23,620 bases of DNA from Intoshia linei (lineage: Eukaryota > Orthonectida > Rhopaluridae): contig LWCA01000555.1 in NCBI GenBank assembly GCA_001642005.1, forward strand, positions 1 through 23,620. The letters run 5' to 3'. Under the pieces are notes generated by a model. It saw nothing but the letters and a program-made list of their open reading frames with translations. It made no database searches and was not told the origin of the DNA. The position numbers and the translations under genes were made by a program. Below are positions 1-10,430 of this stretch, in pieces. Each line of letters begins with the position of its first letter. Positions within the stretch are counted from its first letter, which is position 1.

Positions 1-700
1 ACATGTAAATTAAATGTTTTAAACTCGATTAATAGCTCGACTAAAAAAATTCTTAGTAAATGGGACACCCTGTATCTTTGAGAAGCAAAATTTTTGACAA
101 AACTGTAATTCGTATATAAAATCTCATAGAAATTATACAACACGGGCATAAGGTTGATAAAATTTTAAGAACGCTAAATTCGTAACTGTTGGACCCATAC
201 AAGTTGTATCATAATGATACATTTAAAAAAGTTTTTTGCGTCATATGTATATTTTTTCACTGTTAAATGTTCTACCATAGAATTCACTCCTAAATAGCAA
301 CCTTTCCACTTCTATTAAAAAAATTTATTTATACTATTTTTCAGATTCTTTACGGAGTGAAGTAACAACAGTACCATACATACTTTCAAATGCCTACAAA
401 AATTAGATCGGTTACATGCATTAGATATATGTGATTAGTCATATGATAGACGATGAATTAGATAACGACACCGTTAGTCGACTTGAAATTAATAATAATT
501 ATAAAAAATAATATAATAATAAATTTCAGTTCAAAATATTATGGGTATTTTTAAATTGCAGAGCAGGCCGATGTTTTTGAAATAATATTAAAAACAAACA
601 CCGCAGATGTTATTTTTATTTGCATTTCTCATACCGTACAACCCTGTATTTTTTTAATTTCTAAAATTCGATCAAAACGTTAACACCCTAACCTGTGTAC

Positions 701-913
701 CAGTGGTTTTCAACCTTTTTGTGTTCGTGACCCCCTTATAAACATAAAAAATTTTTGCGACCCAAAAATTTTCTATATACTCCAAACATCTTATCAATCC
801 ACATACATGAAAATATTAAAAAAGCATATACAGTTTAATTTATATTTTATACTGTGTTCAAATTCTCATGACCCTCCTGATAAATTTCGCGACTCCCCGG
901 TTGAAAACCACTG
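701..913. mobile_element. hAT-type MITE, complete, with 8-bp target-site duplication
   Basis: The element begins CAGTGGTTTTCAACC (701–715) and ends with its exact reverse complement (899–913), giving 15-bp perfect terminal inverted repeats. It is flanked by an 8-base duplication, CTGTGTAC at 693–700 and CTGTATAC at 914–921 (7 of 8 identical), the size made by hAT transposases. At 213 bp there is no room for a transposase, so it is a non-autonomous MITE. The CAG.GGTT.TCAACC terminus followed by a GTGACCCC-like stretch is typical of hAT MITEs in animals. Confidence 0.9.
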
Positions 914-1468
914 CTGTATACTATCATAAATATAATTACATTAATGTAAAATTTGTTTGGTTTTCCCATTATATCAAAGGGCGCTTCATCTACAATATAC
1001 ATAATAACAATTATAAACAGTATTCAAAATAATAGAATGGATAAAAAGGAATTTTAGAAGCAAAATTTTTATCATAAATCAGTCTTAGTTCCCAAAAAAT
1101 TTAAAATGGTATCTGAAAAAAATTTGATAATATTTTCACAGTATATTACAGTGATGGCAAAACGGTAAATATCATTGTCAAAGATAATCCTTACTAAATA
1201 AAGTAATTTAGTTAAAAATGTATGCCTGTTCCAGTTTATTTAAGAAAGTAAGAGGAGTCAAGTTTTAAAAATTCCATATTTCTAATACAGTTTTTCGAGT
1301 CATCTTTTATAGCAAATTTTATTTTAATAAATTGAGTCTAAGTTTAAAGACACCAATTATCCTTTTTTTGAATTAAAACTAGTTCTAGAATTATAAAAAA
1401 TACACAATCTGATCATTATTATGATAATTTTCAATTTTAAAATCTTATATTTTCCAAAACCATAAACA

Positions 1469-1470
<2 letters not shown>

Positions 1471-1510
<40 letters not shown>
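1471..1510. repeat. (TA)n microsatellite
   Basis: An almost pure TA dinucleotide run of about 40 bases, interrupted by TTTA at each end. No other function is visible. Confidence 0.9.
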
Positions 1511-1856
1511 CACATAAACAAATTACGCTATTTTATAAAAATAAAAAAAGTTCTAGAATTTTATACAACATAAATTGTGGGATGTTTTAAAATCATCAAC
1601 AATGTCATAAATCGAAACCCAAAAAAATAATTTTCACGATCAAAACCTCAGGTTACTCTTTTTTATGAAATCAAAATAGTTCTATAATTTTAAAAAACAA
1701 TACAGTTGATAATTATATCTAGTTAACACACACAAAAAATTTCAAAGCAAGGTTAAAACCGGACACCCTAGTATTTATATAAACTATATATAAGAAAATA
1801 ATGGTCGCCTCAAAATAGTTTAGAAAACTAAGCCCCTCATTGTATATTCAATATAA

Positions 1857-3197
1857 TCAATTACGTTCATCAGAAGCCAATGTTGAATATTCACTTTTTG
1901 GCCTAAATAAATTAATACAATAAAAAAATTATATAAACCATTCGTCTGGTTTAAGTAATCGAGTGTGTCTAAGTGCATTATCTGGATCATATTCAAAAGC
2001 TATAGCTGTCGCTGGGTTCCATTTGGCATGTTCTTTTCCGAATCCCTTTCTAGCATATGCTTTTAACCTTAGTTGCTGTCCAGGTCTCAATTTGACAATG
2101 ACAACATCTAAAATGATTAATAAATATATTAAAATATAGTAAATCATTAATTTTATATCTGAAAAATAACACATACCATTGGACCACTTTAAATATAAAC
2201 AACTCACCACCAGTGAGACACATGACCGTGAAAAGGGGTCATATGGTTGGTCTACAATAATGAGAGTCAACTTTTTTAATTTATTAACAGGGTCAATCGA
2301 AAAAAGGTTGAGAAACGCTGTCTTATAGAATTACTATATAAGTTAAATTTACAACTAATCACTTTATGTGTTCATATTATTATTAACATGTAAATAATAC
2401 CATCCATTCGACCATAATCATCTGCAGTAATTTGTTTAGAGGTGGACTAAATAGAATGTAAAAATATCCACATCAAAAGTACAGGTGCTGCAATCGAATT
2501 TGACGAAATTAAATCGCTAGCTTTAACCGACAAGTTTCCTTCCGTACCACACTTCACATCCAAATTAAATTCAATGGCACAATCATCGCAGTATTCAGCG
2601 CAAAAGCAATCCTATTGTCAAAGATTAAAACTATTTGAAAGCACATTTAAAGTGGTTATTACTCTTGCAAATCGAATTTTGTCAATTATCGCATCACTAA
2701 CAATAGGAATCAAACCTAATCTATGAGCAATAAATTCATCAATCAAAACTGAACTATTTCGACTAATTTGAACCCAATCGATGGCTATAATTATAAATTA
2801 AAAATGTATCATACAAAAGAAGAAAGTTTTATTTCCATCTGAATAATATGCTTTTAGTGTTCTGTTTAAAACCTTTAAATACACTAAAGACATTTTACCT
2901 CAATGACTATTCGTAAAAATTACCATTTCATAAAATTATTATCAGGTAAAAATACTAGGAAATAAAAACTATAAAAACATACCCAATGTAGGAACTTCTG
3001 AAAGGATAATTCGTCTGAGACTATTGACCACACTAAAAATAAAAAATATTAAAATTTTTTACTTTAATACACATAAGCGTGAAATTATTAAATGTAAACA
3101 AATAAGTCAACCTCAAATCAGTATCCCTAACGGATAATTTAATATTCTCATCAGTAATTTGCAAAACATCTACAATGGGTTTATTTGCGTACGGCAT
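1857..3197 (-). CDS. POLR2C: DNA-directed RNA polymerase II subunit RPB3, C-terminally short
   Basis: RPB3 is the alpha-like subunit that pairs with RPB11 to start assembly of RNA polymerase II in the nucleus. Seven exons join in frame on the minus strand: 3197–3112, 3032–2983, 2784–2663, 2611–2483, 2446–2401, 2107–1939 and 1902–1857, for 215 residues. The start MPYAN matches the family start. A zinc-binding set C88-x-C90-x3-C94-x2-C97 follows RLGLIP. The block [12 protein letters not shown] and then YDPDNALRH are close to the animal protein. The last exon restores the family motif EWPKSEYS and then stops at TGA after SDERN. Animal RPB3 is about 275 residues, so roughly 60 C-terminal residues, including the FYxNVES motif and the long dimerisation helix, are absent. 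This may be a missed exon, a real truncation or an assembly break. Introns are 36–293 bases. Confidence 0.93.
2290..2320. mobile_element. Degraded hAT terminal repeat inside RPB3 intron 5
   Basis: On the minus strand the sequence starts CAGCGTTTCTCAACC and runs into TTTTTTCGATTGACCC, the usual layout of a hAT MITE end. A possible but poor partner end (CAGTGAGACA) lies at 2211–2220; flanking 8-mers do not match, so the full element cannot be bounded. It lies in the 293-base intron 2108–2400. Confidence 0.55.
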
Positions 3198-3372
3198 GAA
3201 ATTTTTAAAATATAAATTAAAGATAATTTTATTGAAAATGTTACATGGTAACTATATCATATTTGTGAAGTTCATTGTACGCCGTCATGGATAATTAAAA
3301 ATTGTAAACTTCAATAAATATATCATAAATGTGACGTGTTAATTTTATATTTGTTATAGAAACATACATTAC
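3198..3372. promoter_or_regulatory. Bidirectional promoter region between RPB3 and BET1
   Basis: Only 175 bases separate the divergent start codons of RPB3 (minus) and BET1 (plus), so both promoters and both 5' leaders must lie here or overlap. A TGACGTG core at 3332–3338 resembles CRE/ATF6/XBP1-type sites. No clear TATA box is distinguishable in this AT-rich DNA. The extent is set by the start codons, not by transcript data. Confidence 0.55.
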
Positions 3373-3957
3373 ATGAGAAGGGATAAAAGGGAAAAATGTA
3401 CTAAATCAAGAAACTATTATACATTTAGATTCAGAACTAGACACTGTTCGGCGACAGAATGAAGACAGTGAACAACAATTGTACGATAAAGCCAAATCTC
3501 TCAAACAGGCATTTGTTGATGATGTTTATAGTTTAGGGTTGGGCAACCTTTTTCCTAGATTATAGTCGACATGCTTAATAACTATTTATATAGTACAATT
3601 TTCATCAAAGGTTGATTGATTAAAAACGTTTACATACTGCTCGCTCAGGTTCAGTTTGCCCGGTCCTATGTTATACAACTGAACACTATATTTATATTTG
3701 TAGATTAGTATAGCAATAGGGGACTGTGTTAATAGACAAAATTCTTTCATTGACAAAATTGTAATATGAAAATGTATTAACTGTGTATAATTTTGTAGGC
3801 TTCATCAATGGAGTCTAGTTCATCTAGTCTCGGTCACGTGATGCGATATGTTAAGGGAATTTCTCGGATGGGAGGAAGATCAATGCTGTGTTATCTTTTT
3901 ATATTTTTTTTACTGATTATATTCATTTGTTGGATTTTCTATAAATTTTTCAAATAA
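3373..3957 (+). CDS. BET1: BET1 ER–Golgi SNARE (Qc-SNARE)
   Basis: BET1 is a tail-anchored Qc-SNARE that helps fuse COPII vesicles with the early Golgi. Four exons are read: 3373–3397, 3429–3508, 3704–3760 and 3799–3957, giving about 106 residues (human 118). The start MRR is the same as in the human protein. A SNARE helix contains SIAIGDCVNRQN, corresponding to SIEIGHEVKTQN of the family. After LGHVM and ISRMGGRS comes a C-terminal membrane anchor beginning LCYLFIFFLLIIFI and ending in YKFFK. Intron 1 is 31 bases. The second intron is best read as GC–AG (donor at 3509), because that gives a SNARE core of exactly family length; a GT donor at 3515 would add two residues (AF). It is divergent from RPB3, and the next gene begins within 40 bases of its stop. 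Confidence 0.88.
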
Positions 3958-3997
3958 TCTCCATATCACCGAATCAATGATGCGTGTATTTGAAAAA

Positions 3998-6900
3998 ATG
4001 AAATTTGTAAAATATATTTTAATAAATATTTGTAATACTATGTGTAATTTTGTTAACTTTGATTTTAGTGAGTTTAGTGTTGGCACAAGATCCAAATATA
4101 TTTATAAGCAATACTGACCCACCTCGTGAGGGAAATTTGGTTACTGTTAGACAAGGTGAGGATGTCATAATAGATTGTCGTGCGGAGAATATGTTTCCCA
4201 ATAATAAGGTTACGTTTTGAAAACCACTAGTTAATATTTAGGTTGTATGGCAAAAATCGTACTTTGACCGTTATGATCGTCGTCAAATTGTTCTTATATC
4301 AACCGGAGTTGATGTTGAAGACACCATCAATCATGCTATCGAAAAACCAACAGAATATACTTGGCGTTTACGCATTAAGAATGTTCAATTTTCTGCAGAT
4401 GGAAATTACTCTTGTATTGTCCAGCTTAATAAAATATCCTTAAAAGTAATATAATTTTAATACAGCGTTCCCTCCTACATGTACATCAAATTGTATAAAA
4501 ATATCCGGTATGCCGTTCCCTATACTCCATTTTTGTAGTTCCTAAAGTAAGACAATGGGAGAGCGCTGTAATTGTATGATTGATAATTTCTTTCAGTTTG
4601 ATCATATTCAACTCAAATCATGGCAAGAACCTATAATTAATAAGATTGAAGGTACTAATGATATTACTGTATCTTCTGGAGATACAATTCATTTGGTTTG
4701 TAATGCTACGGTAAATTTTCATTTATAATCAATTTAAACAACATATTCAAAGGGCAGACCAACGTCGCAGATTGAATGGATGCGGTTAGGTGGTGCTCCT
4801 TTACCAAATGGAATTAATATTTTTTCTGGAGAAATTTTAAGAATCGAAGAAATTGAAGCTTCACAGCGTGGTTTTTACCAGTGCAAAGCCATGAACCGCT
4901 ACGGCGTCGACAATAAAATTATAAGAGTGCGGATGATTTGTAAATGGATATATTGATCCAATATAATTTAATTTAGTTCAACCAATTATACAAGACCAAG
5001 AAGCAAATATTTATCAATCTGTTGGTTATAGAACCGAGTTAATTTGTATCGTAGAATCAAATCCCGAGCCTCATCATCTTTCATGGTCTTTTGTTGGTAG
5101 AGAAATCTTGGATCTTCCTGGAATGTACGCTTTTATTATCAAATCATTACCTAAATCCCTCTTTGGTGTTTGAAAAATTAAAAACAATTTTAAATTTGTG
5201 TATACTACATAAGGCTTATGCCGTATGGAGACAAGACTAAATTTTCCAGCGTCCGTCATTGCGTCTTTAGAATATGAAGAAGTGTTTGTAAATACGGTTA
5301 TGGTAGCTTTGGTGCTGATTTCATATCCTGTTCACAATTTAATTTAACCTATATATAAAGCTGTGTACAATGTACACATTCTATATCCCTCCATGTGTCG
5401 ATTACACATGAACAGTAAAGTTCTGCATAGCTTTCCAAATTTCGTGTTTCAACCGATAATTTTAGTTCGGATTGTGCTTAGCCACAATGTGTCAATACTC
5501 TAATACACACTATGTATTACACAGTAATTAGTTATAATCATTGCCAAAAAAAAAATAATAATTTTTCAATCGGACAGAGGTTACACTTGAAGTGTATATG
5601 TAGTATGATTCTGTACCCATATCAGGGTATGTAGTATAGCCGATGATTTTTTAACATAGTCTTTCAAACAAGATTTCACCGTTATATTAAAACTTGTGAT
5701 TCGTGACACCACAAAAGTGATCCAATCCTATATCAGCGGAGCATACTTTGAAACCTATAAACTTACATTTCATAAAATATTTTACTTAGTCCATCAAAAA
5801 TAATATTTCATCATACTACGGTGTAGTACAAGTACCTATTAAATTTTCTGCAATACACTCAGAAGTTCTTGTTCAGGTCGTATTGATAAGATTTTTTTAA
5901 ACTTTGTGTTCGTTTTCCTAACTTCAAACTAAACTTATTTAAAGGTTGATATTGATAAGAGTTCAATGAACAAGTCTTGTTCAGAGTTCATACTTCCATC
6001 CTGTTGAAAAAACTTTTGATGTGTTTGGGACCGTGTCGCAGGACCCTAGTAGTTAATAACTAGTATATGCCATATGACTGTTCAATAAAAATTGATAATT
6101 TGTAATTTATTATTAATATATGATTTCCTTTATACATAATGTACCCATTTGAAACTGCCATATAATTATTACATTGGAATACAAGTTATAATTAATCTAA
6201 TCTAATATAGATATAAATTGAACAAATTCAAGAGTGCCTTTGACAGAGTTATTTATGAACTCGTTATATACAATGTCAAAAAGTCCAGTTTTGGAAATTA
6301 TGTTTGTGAAGCTATCAATAGTATTGGTTCAACCACAAAAGTTGTGACATTATTGGGTAATACAAATATTATTTTTGAAATAAATTACGCCATCCCAATA
6401 TATTTTGATATGTAGTTGGTAATTGATGAATTAGAATAATTGAATAAAAACGTATTTCATATTTTTAAATTTGACCATCAAAATTCGTGTCCAGTCCGAT
6501 TTTAATGTTTTTTAATTTAACTGTAAAAAATAAAATTTTCTATTTAATAAATACATTTTATGTTATTTTTTAATTTCAATTATCGTAATTATAATCGGTT
6601 ATTGTTTAAACATTTCAGTGTTGTGATATAATAGTACAATATTACCTGTAGGTGTAATTTGAATTATTTGCGCCAACGTTTGTATAGTGTTGCCCGTTAA
6701 CACAATAACAATGCATTTATTTTACAATCAATATTATCTGGGTATATTTTTTAATTTTGCGCCAAATTTTCTTATTTCTTAATTAGATATTTTACGTTAT
6801 TACCCCCATTTATTTTAAATATTTTTTAGTTTTTGTGTATTTAAACAGAAAATTGTGCATACACAAATTTGTCAATCATTTTTTGCTTTAAATTTAATGT

Positions 6901-7203
6901 TATAGATAAAATTGCAAGATTCCTTGTAACCAATCAAAAACTTTTTGTTTATTTTTTGGCGCAATTTATACACAGACAATTTGTTATCTTTTTTATCGAT
7001 ATCACTATTTTTATTATATAAAAATTACAAATTGTGGTTTTATGTTTTAAATGTAAACGATTATTGTATTGTATAATTTAGAGTCCAAATCTCCTGTGGC
7101 ATCGATAAAACTTGGAAAAATCATGAGTGGATCATTTGCACCAAAAGGGTTTATTTTCGGAGGTGTTATATATGTTAATTTTTTATGTTTATTGTTTTTG
7201 TAA
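3998..7203 (+). CDS. Lachesin/IgLON-like cell-adhesion protein, three Ig domains, GPI signal
   Basis: A surface adhesion protein of the lachesin/neurotrimin type, likely acting at cell contacts. Eight exons join in frame: 3998–4031, 4069–4208, 4242–4445, 4597–4710, 4753–4939, 4977–5124, 6211–6356 and 7082–7203, for 364 residues. Residues 1–17 are a signal peptide (hydrophobic core ILINILSLVLA). Ig1 has C48 and C116 with W61 and the family motif TWRLRIKNV before DGNYSC. Ig2 has C161 and C208 (GFYQC). Ig3 has C250 and C308 (FGNYVC) with W263. The C-terminus, SGSFAPKG then about 17 hydrophobic residues to the stop, looks like a GPI-attachment signal. An in-frame ATGATG at 3977 could add seven residues; 3998 is preferred for its AAA context. 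Two AATAAA signals follow the stop (7207–7212, 7219–7224). Introns 5125–6210 and 6357–7081 are unusually long. Confidence 0.9.
5125..6210 (+). other. Long intron 6 of the Ig-domain gene
   Basis: This 1086-base intron splits the third Ig domain in phase 2. No coding exon, RNA gene or whole transposon was recognised. It holds two adjacent hairpins, TGTGTACAATGTACACA (5362–5378) and CATGTGT/ACACATG (5392–5410), and a 17-base inverted repeat TGAACAAGTCTTGTTCA (5967–5983). Confidence 0.7.
6357..7081 (+). other. Long last intron of the Ig-domain gene with internal stop and AATAAA
   Basis: The 725-base intron separates the third Ig domain from the exon with the GPI signal. Reading through the donor stays open until TAG at 6413–6415, and AATAAA follows at 6443–6448. 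The rest is AT-rich, with several GCGCCAA or TTGGCGC motifs (around 6670, 6760 and 6957) in both orientations; no coding exon was seen. Confidence 0.65.
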
Positions 7204-7531
7204 AAAAATAAATTTCAAAATAAAACTACAGAATTAACCTAAGTACAAGTAAATTTTCTCCAATTGTATAACCCTACAACGTACATTGTAACCTAAACCT
7301 ACTAGTATATTTTGTGCAAATTTAGGAAACGAAGTTCTAATTATTGTTATGTATCCAATATAATAATGGTTTCTCGGACACTAAATCTGCAAAATTATAT
7401 TTTTCGTCAAAGTCGGAATTGTTATTTTTAACATTGACACTAAATATCTTAAATATTTGAGATTTCGTTGATATACATATTCTCAAGAACAATTCATCTT
7501 TATTAATATAAAAGCTGTAAATATAATATTG

Positions 7532-9748
7532 ATGTATTGTAGACGTTTTGTTGGAAAATTTCTAGTAGAGATAATCTTGAAAATGGATATAAATTTATTT
7601 AGACACAAAATGTTGGAATTTTTAATAAATTAAACACCACTTTAACTAAAAGAACATTAAAAATTCATGAACATGCAGCTATAGAATTATTGAATAATAT
7701 GGGTATTCCGACACCTCGACAATTTGTAGCCAATTCGCCGGATGAAGTTTATAGTGTCTGTGAAAAGCTGAGTATATTTTGATGTTCCTGTTACATTGAT
7801 ATTTAGAAAAAGAAACGGGAAAATCTGACGTCGTTATCAAAGCCCAAATTCTGGCTGGCGGTCGCGGTAAAGGTTTATTCGAGAGTGGTCTCAAAGGAGG
7901 AGTCAAGATACTTTTTAGGTAAATTAATTTTCAGAAATTATACATATCAGACAATTATAGTTCAAGTGAAGCCCAAGAAATGTCTTCCCGTATGCTGGGA
8001 CATAGAATTGTGACTAAACAAACGGGAAAACCAGGGATAATTTGCAGACAAGTCAGTTTATGTGAAAGATTATACTGCCGTAAAGAATTTTATTTCGCAA
8101 TTACTCTTGACCGTAGCAGTGCGGTAATGCCATGTGCATTAAATTCAATATATTGACACGTATCTTTAGAATGCCATTCTAATTGGTAGTTCAGCGGGTG
8201 GTGTCGACATTGAGCAAGTTGCCGAAGAAACTCCCTCAAAAATTTTCAAATTACCTGTTAACATTAATGAAAAACTTGATATGAAAAAGTTGAAAGAATT
8301 TACAAAACTGATGGGATTCGACAAAAAAAATATAGATCAAGTATTTAAAAATATACACCAGTAATTTAATGGTTAACTGGTTTTATTCTAGGCTTCAGAA
8401 ATTTTTAGCAAAATTTATAATTTTTTTATTGAAAAAGATTCTAATTTAATTGAAATCAATCCTATTGCCGAAAATAATGAAGGGCAGTGTAATTTTATAT
8501 TTGTGCCATTTATTTTTTCTTTTGTAGTGTATTGTATGGATTGTAAAATGATCTTTGATGATAATTCTTCTTTCCGACAGAAGGATATTTTTAAATTGAG
8601 AGATGATTTTGACTTGGATGAACGAGACATTGAAGCCAAAAAATTTGGATTAAATTATATTAGTCTTGATGGCAATGTGGGGTGTTTAGGTTTTTGTAAT
8701 GTTTATCTCGTTATATTTTTTTTTTAGTTAATGGGGCCGGTTTAGCCATGTCTACTATGGATTTAATTCAATTGTATGGAGGAAAACCTGCAAACTTTTT
8801 AGATGTTGGTGGTGGTGCATCAGCAAATCAAGTCACTGAAGCTTTTAGAATTATTTTATCTGATGATAAGGTAATTTTTAAAAATGTTACTTCTGATCAG
8901 CGTTTCTCAGCTGGGTAAAAATTAGATTAATTAGTAAATACAATTATCTAGTTTGCCAATCTCGGATTTTGAAAATTGTAGCCATAACTAAATCATGCAC
9001 TATTAATTATATATTAGAAAATGTTTAGTAACTTGGAGCACAGCCTCCCGAAAATAAATTTTTCGCATACGATGAATAGTCACATGTACGCCCTAGATAC
9101 TTCCCAAGATCTGGAATTGACAGTTTAAATTTGACACAAATTAGTTATGATATTCAAAAATATAATTTTTTATTCTCCTTTTGACAAAATTTTTTTAAAA
9201 TCCCCTTTTACAAAAACTTCGTCTGGCCTTCCGCCAACATGAGTCTCGAAACGGTAGGTTCGGCTCTATCTTGAAGTATAAAAAGTAGAAAGATACATTT
9301 TTTAAAATTAATCTTGTGTTTACGTTTAGTATGCTAGATATTATTTAGAGGGGTGATAGGGACCCTAAACCCTAAAATAATCACCGACATTGAGATATGG
9401 ATGGAATTACTAATTTAATTAGGTAGAAGCAATTTTTGTCAACATATTTGGAGGAATAATGAAATGCGACGTGATTGCTACCGGGATTATTGAAGCAGCG
9501 AAAACACTACACATAAAAATTCCAATAATAGTACGACTCGAAGGTAATGTATCATATTTAGTTTATATATTTATTTAAATGTAGGTACCAATGTTGACGA
9601 AGCAAAAGTATTAATAGCGAATAGTTCTTTTAAAATACTACCCTGTGATAGTCTCGGAGAAGCAGCTAAAATGGCGGTAAAAGTATCCGAAATTGTTCAC
9701 ATTGCCAAAAAGGCATCAATTGATGTCAAATTTGAACTACCAATATAG
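7532..9748 (+). CDS. SUCLA2: Succinyl-CoA ligase beta subunit, ATP-type; one-base frameshift in exon 4
   Basis: The mitochondrial TCA-cycle enzyme makes ATP from succinyl-CoA with the alpha subunit. Ten exons: 7532–7564, 7603–7771, 7807–7918, 7961–8124, 8170–8340, 8392–8488, 8528–8689, 8728–8870, 9423–9543 and 9585–9748, for about 444 residues (human 463) once one base is discounted. The N-terminus MYCRRF is basic, as in a mitochondrial presequence. The ATP-grasp part has [12 protein letters not shown] (79–90) and the metal-site motif LIEINP (235–240). The ligase domain has [16 protein letters not shown] and VNIFGG. The end DVKFELPI is SUCLA2-like, not SUCLG2-like, as is the stretch [12 protein letters not shown]. 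At 8097–8102 (GCAAAT) an extra A breaks the frame: homology continues on both sides, FYFA before and ITLDRS after. A sequencing or assembly error or a genuine lesion are both possible. Intron 8871–9422 is long. Confidence 0.92.
8898..8914. mobile_element. hAT-like terminus in SUCLA2 intron 8
   Basis: CAGCGTTTCTCAGCTGG resembles a hAT terminal repeat (CAGCGTTTCTCAACC). No matching opposite end was found in the 552-base intron (8871–9422), so this is at best a remnant. The remainder of that intron shows nothing recognisable. Confidence 0.35.
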
Positions 9749-10430
9749 TTTTAATTAAATACTTTTAGTATCCAACAAATTATTTGATTGACGATTAACG
9801 GGAGATATATTATGAAGTTCTGGTACAGATTCGTTTTTTTCGTTGGTTACGGCTTGCAAATCGTAAATAGAAAATCGTTTTATTCTAACTTTTTTTGATA
9901 AATAATGTTTCCAGAGCCCGGCAACTCTAAAATTTGATAAATCTTTATAATTTAATTGACAAAATTTTCAATGAAAAATAAAAATACAGTTTAAGAGGGG
10001 TACGTATACAGTGAGGTCATGGAGAGCTAATAGTGAGTGCGGTCATGAAAATAGTAACTACCTACAATAAAACAATTTTTTGTTCTTCCCCAATAAAACA
10101 TAGCTCAAAGTCGATATTTTCCCAATGATTGATATACATTGTAATTGGATTTTTATTTTAAGATTTTGATCAATATAATATTTTATATTAATTCATATTT
10201 GGGTTTACCAATCTTAATTTGAAATTTTTGTAGAATAATCTATTAATTTGGAATGTTAGTTCCCTTGATGAACAGATCGGTCATATTGACCTTTCTAGAG
10301 TCTGTGTGACAGTTTGTGTACCACTGCGGCGACCCCTGCATTGGCGGATATAAAGAGTTTATAAATCAAAATGGTTTCACCCGCTATATAATCTTATTTA
10401 CATGTATGGCTTTACACCCATATTTAAATA
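9749..10430. other. Convergent intergenic region, no gene seen
   Basis: This separates the 3' ends of the succinyl-CoA ligase gene (plus) and the innexin (minus). It is AT-rich with one more GC-rich patch around 10320–10350. An imperfect direct repeat, GTGAGGTCATG (10010–10020) and GTGCGGTCATG (10036–10046), is visible. No exon, RNA gene or complete transposon was recognised. Confidence 0.6.

Larger units (their letters stand above)
1..1856. other. AT-rich intergenic/3' flank of RPB3, repeats only
   Basis: No protein-coding exon was recognised here on either strand, including a search of the minus strand for the missing C-terminal exons of RPB3. It holds a hAT-type MITE (701–913), a TA microsatellite (1471–1510), a perfect short palindrome (206–220), and the motif GGACACCCT at 63–71 and again at 1761–1769, which looks like scattered transposon-end debris. 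Two diverged copies of a ~65-base unit (about 1355–1421 and 1651–1715, sharing TAGTTCTA and GAT.ATTAT) are also visible. Confidence 0.6.

Noticed and set aside
2150-2270. YDPFSR in an open frame within RPB3 intron 5, at first sight like the missing APYDPNG segment
   Set aside because: It lies upstream of exon 6, in the wrong order for the protein, and overlaps hAT-like repeat sequence; the match is chance.
4243-4443. 66-codon plus-strand open frame overlapping Ig exon 3
   Set aside because: It is an out-of-frame shadow; the true exon 4242–4445 reads VVWQKSYF in the Ig frame.
7532-9748. GTP-type succinyl-CoA ligase (SUCLG2)
   Set aside because: The [12 protein letters not shown] stretch and the DVKFELPI C-terminus fit the ATP-type subunit SUCLA2 better.
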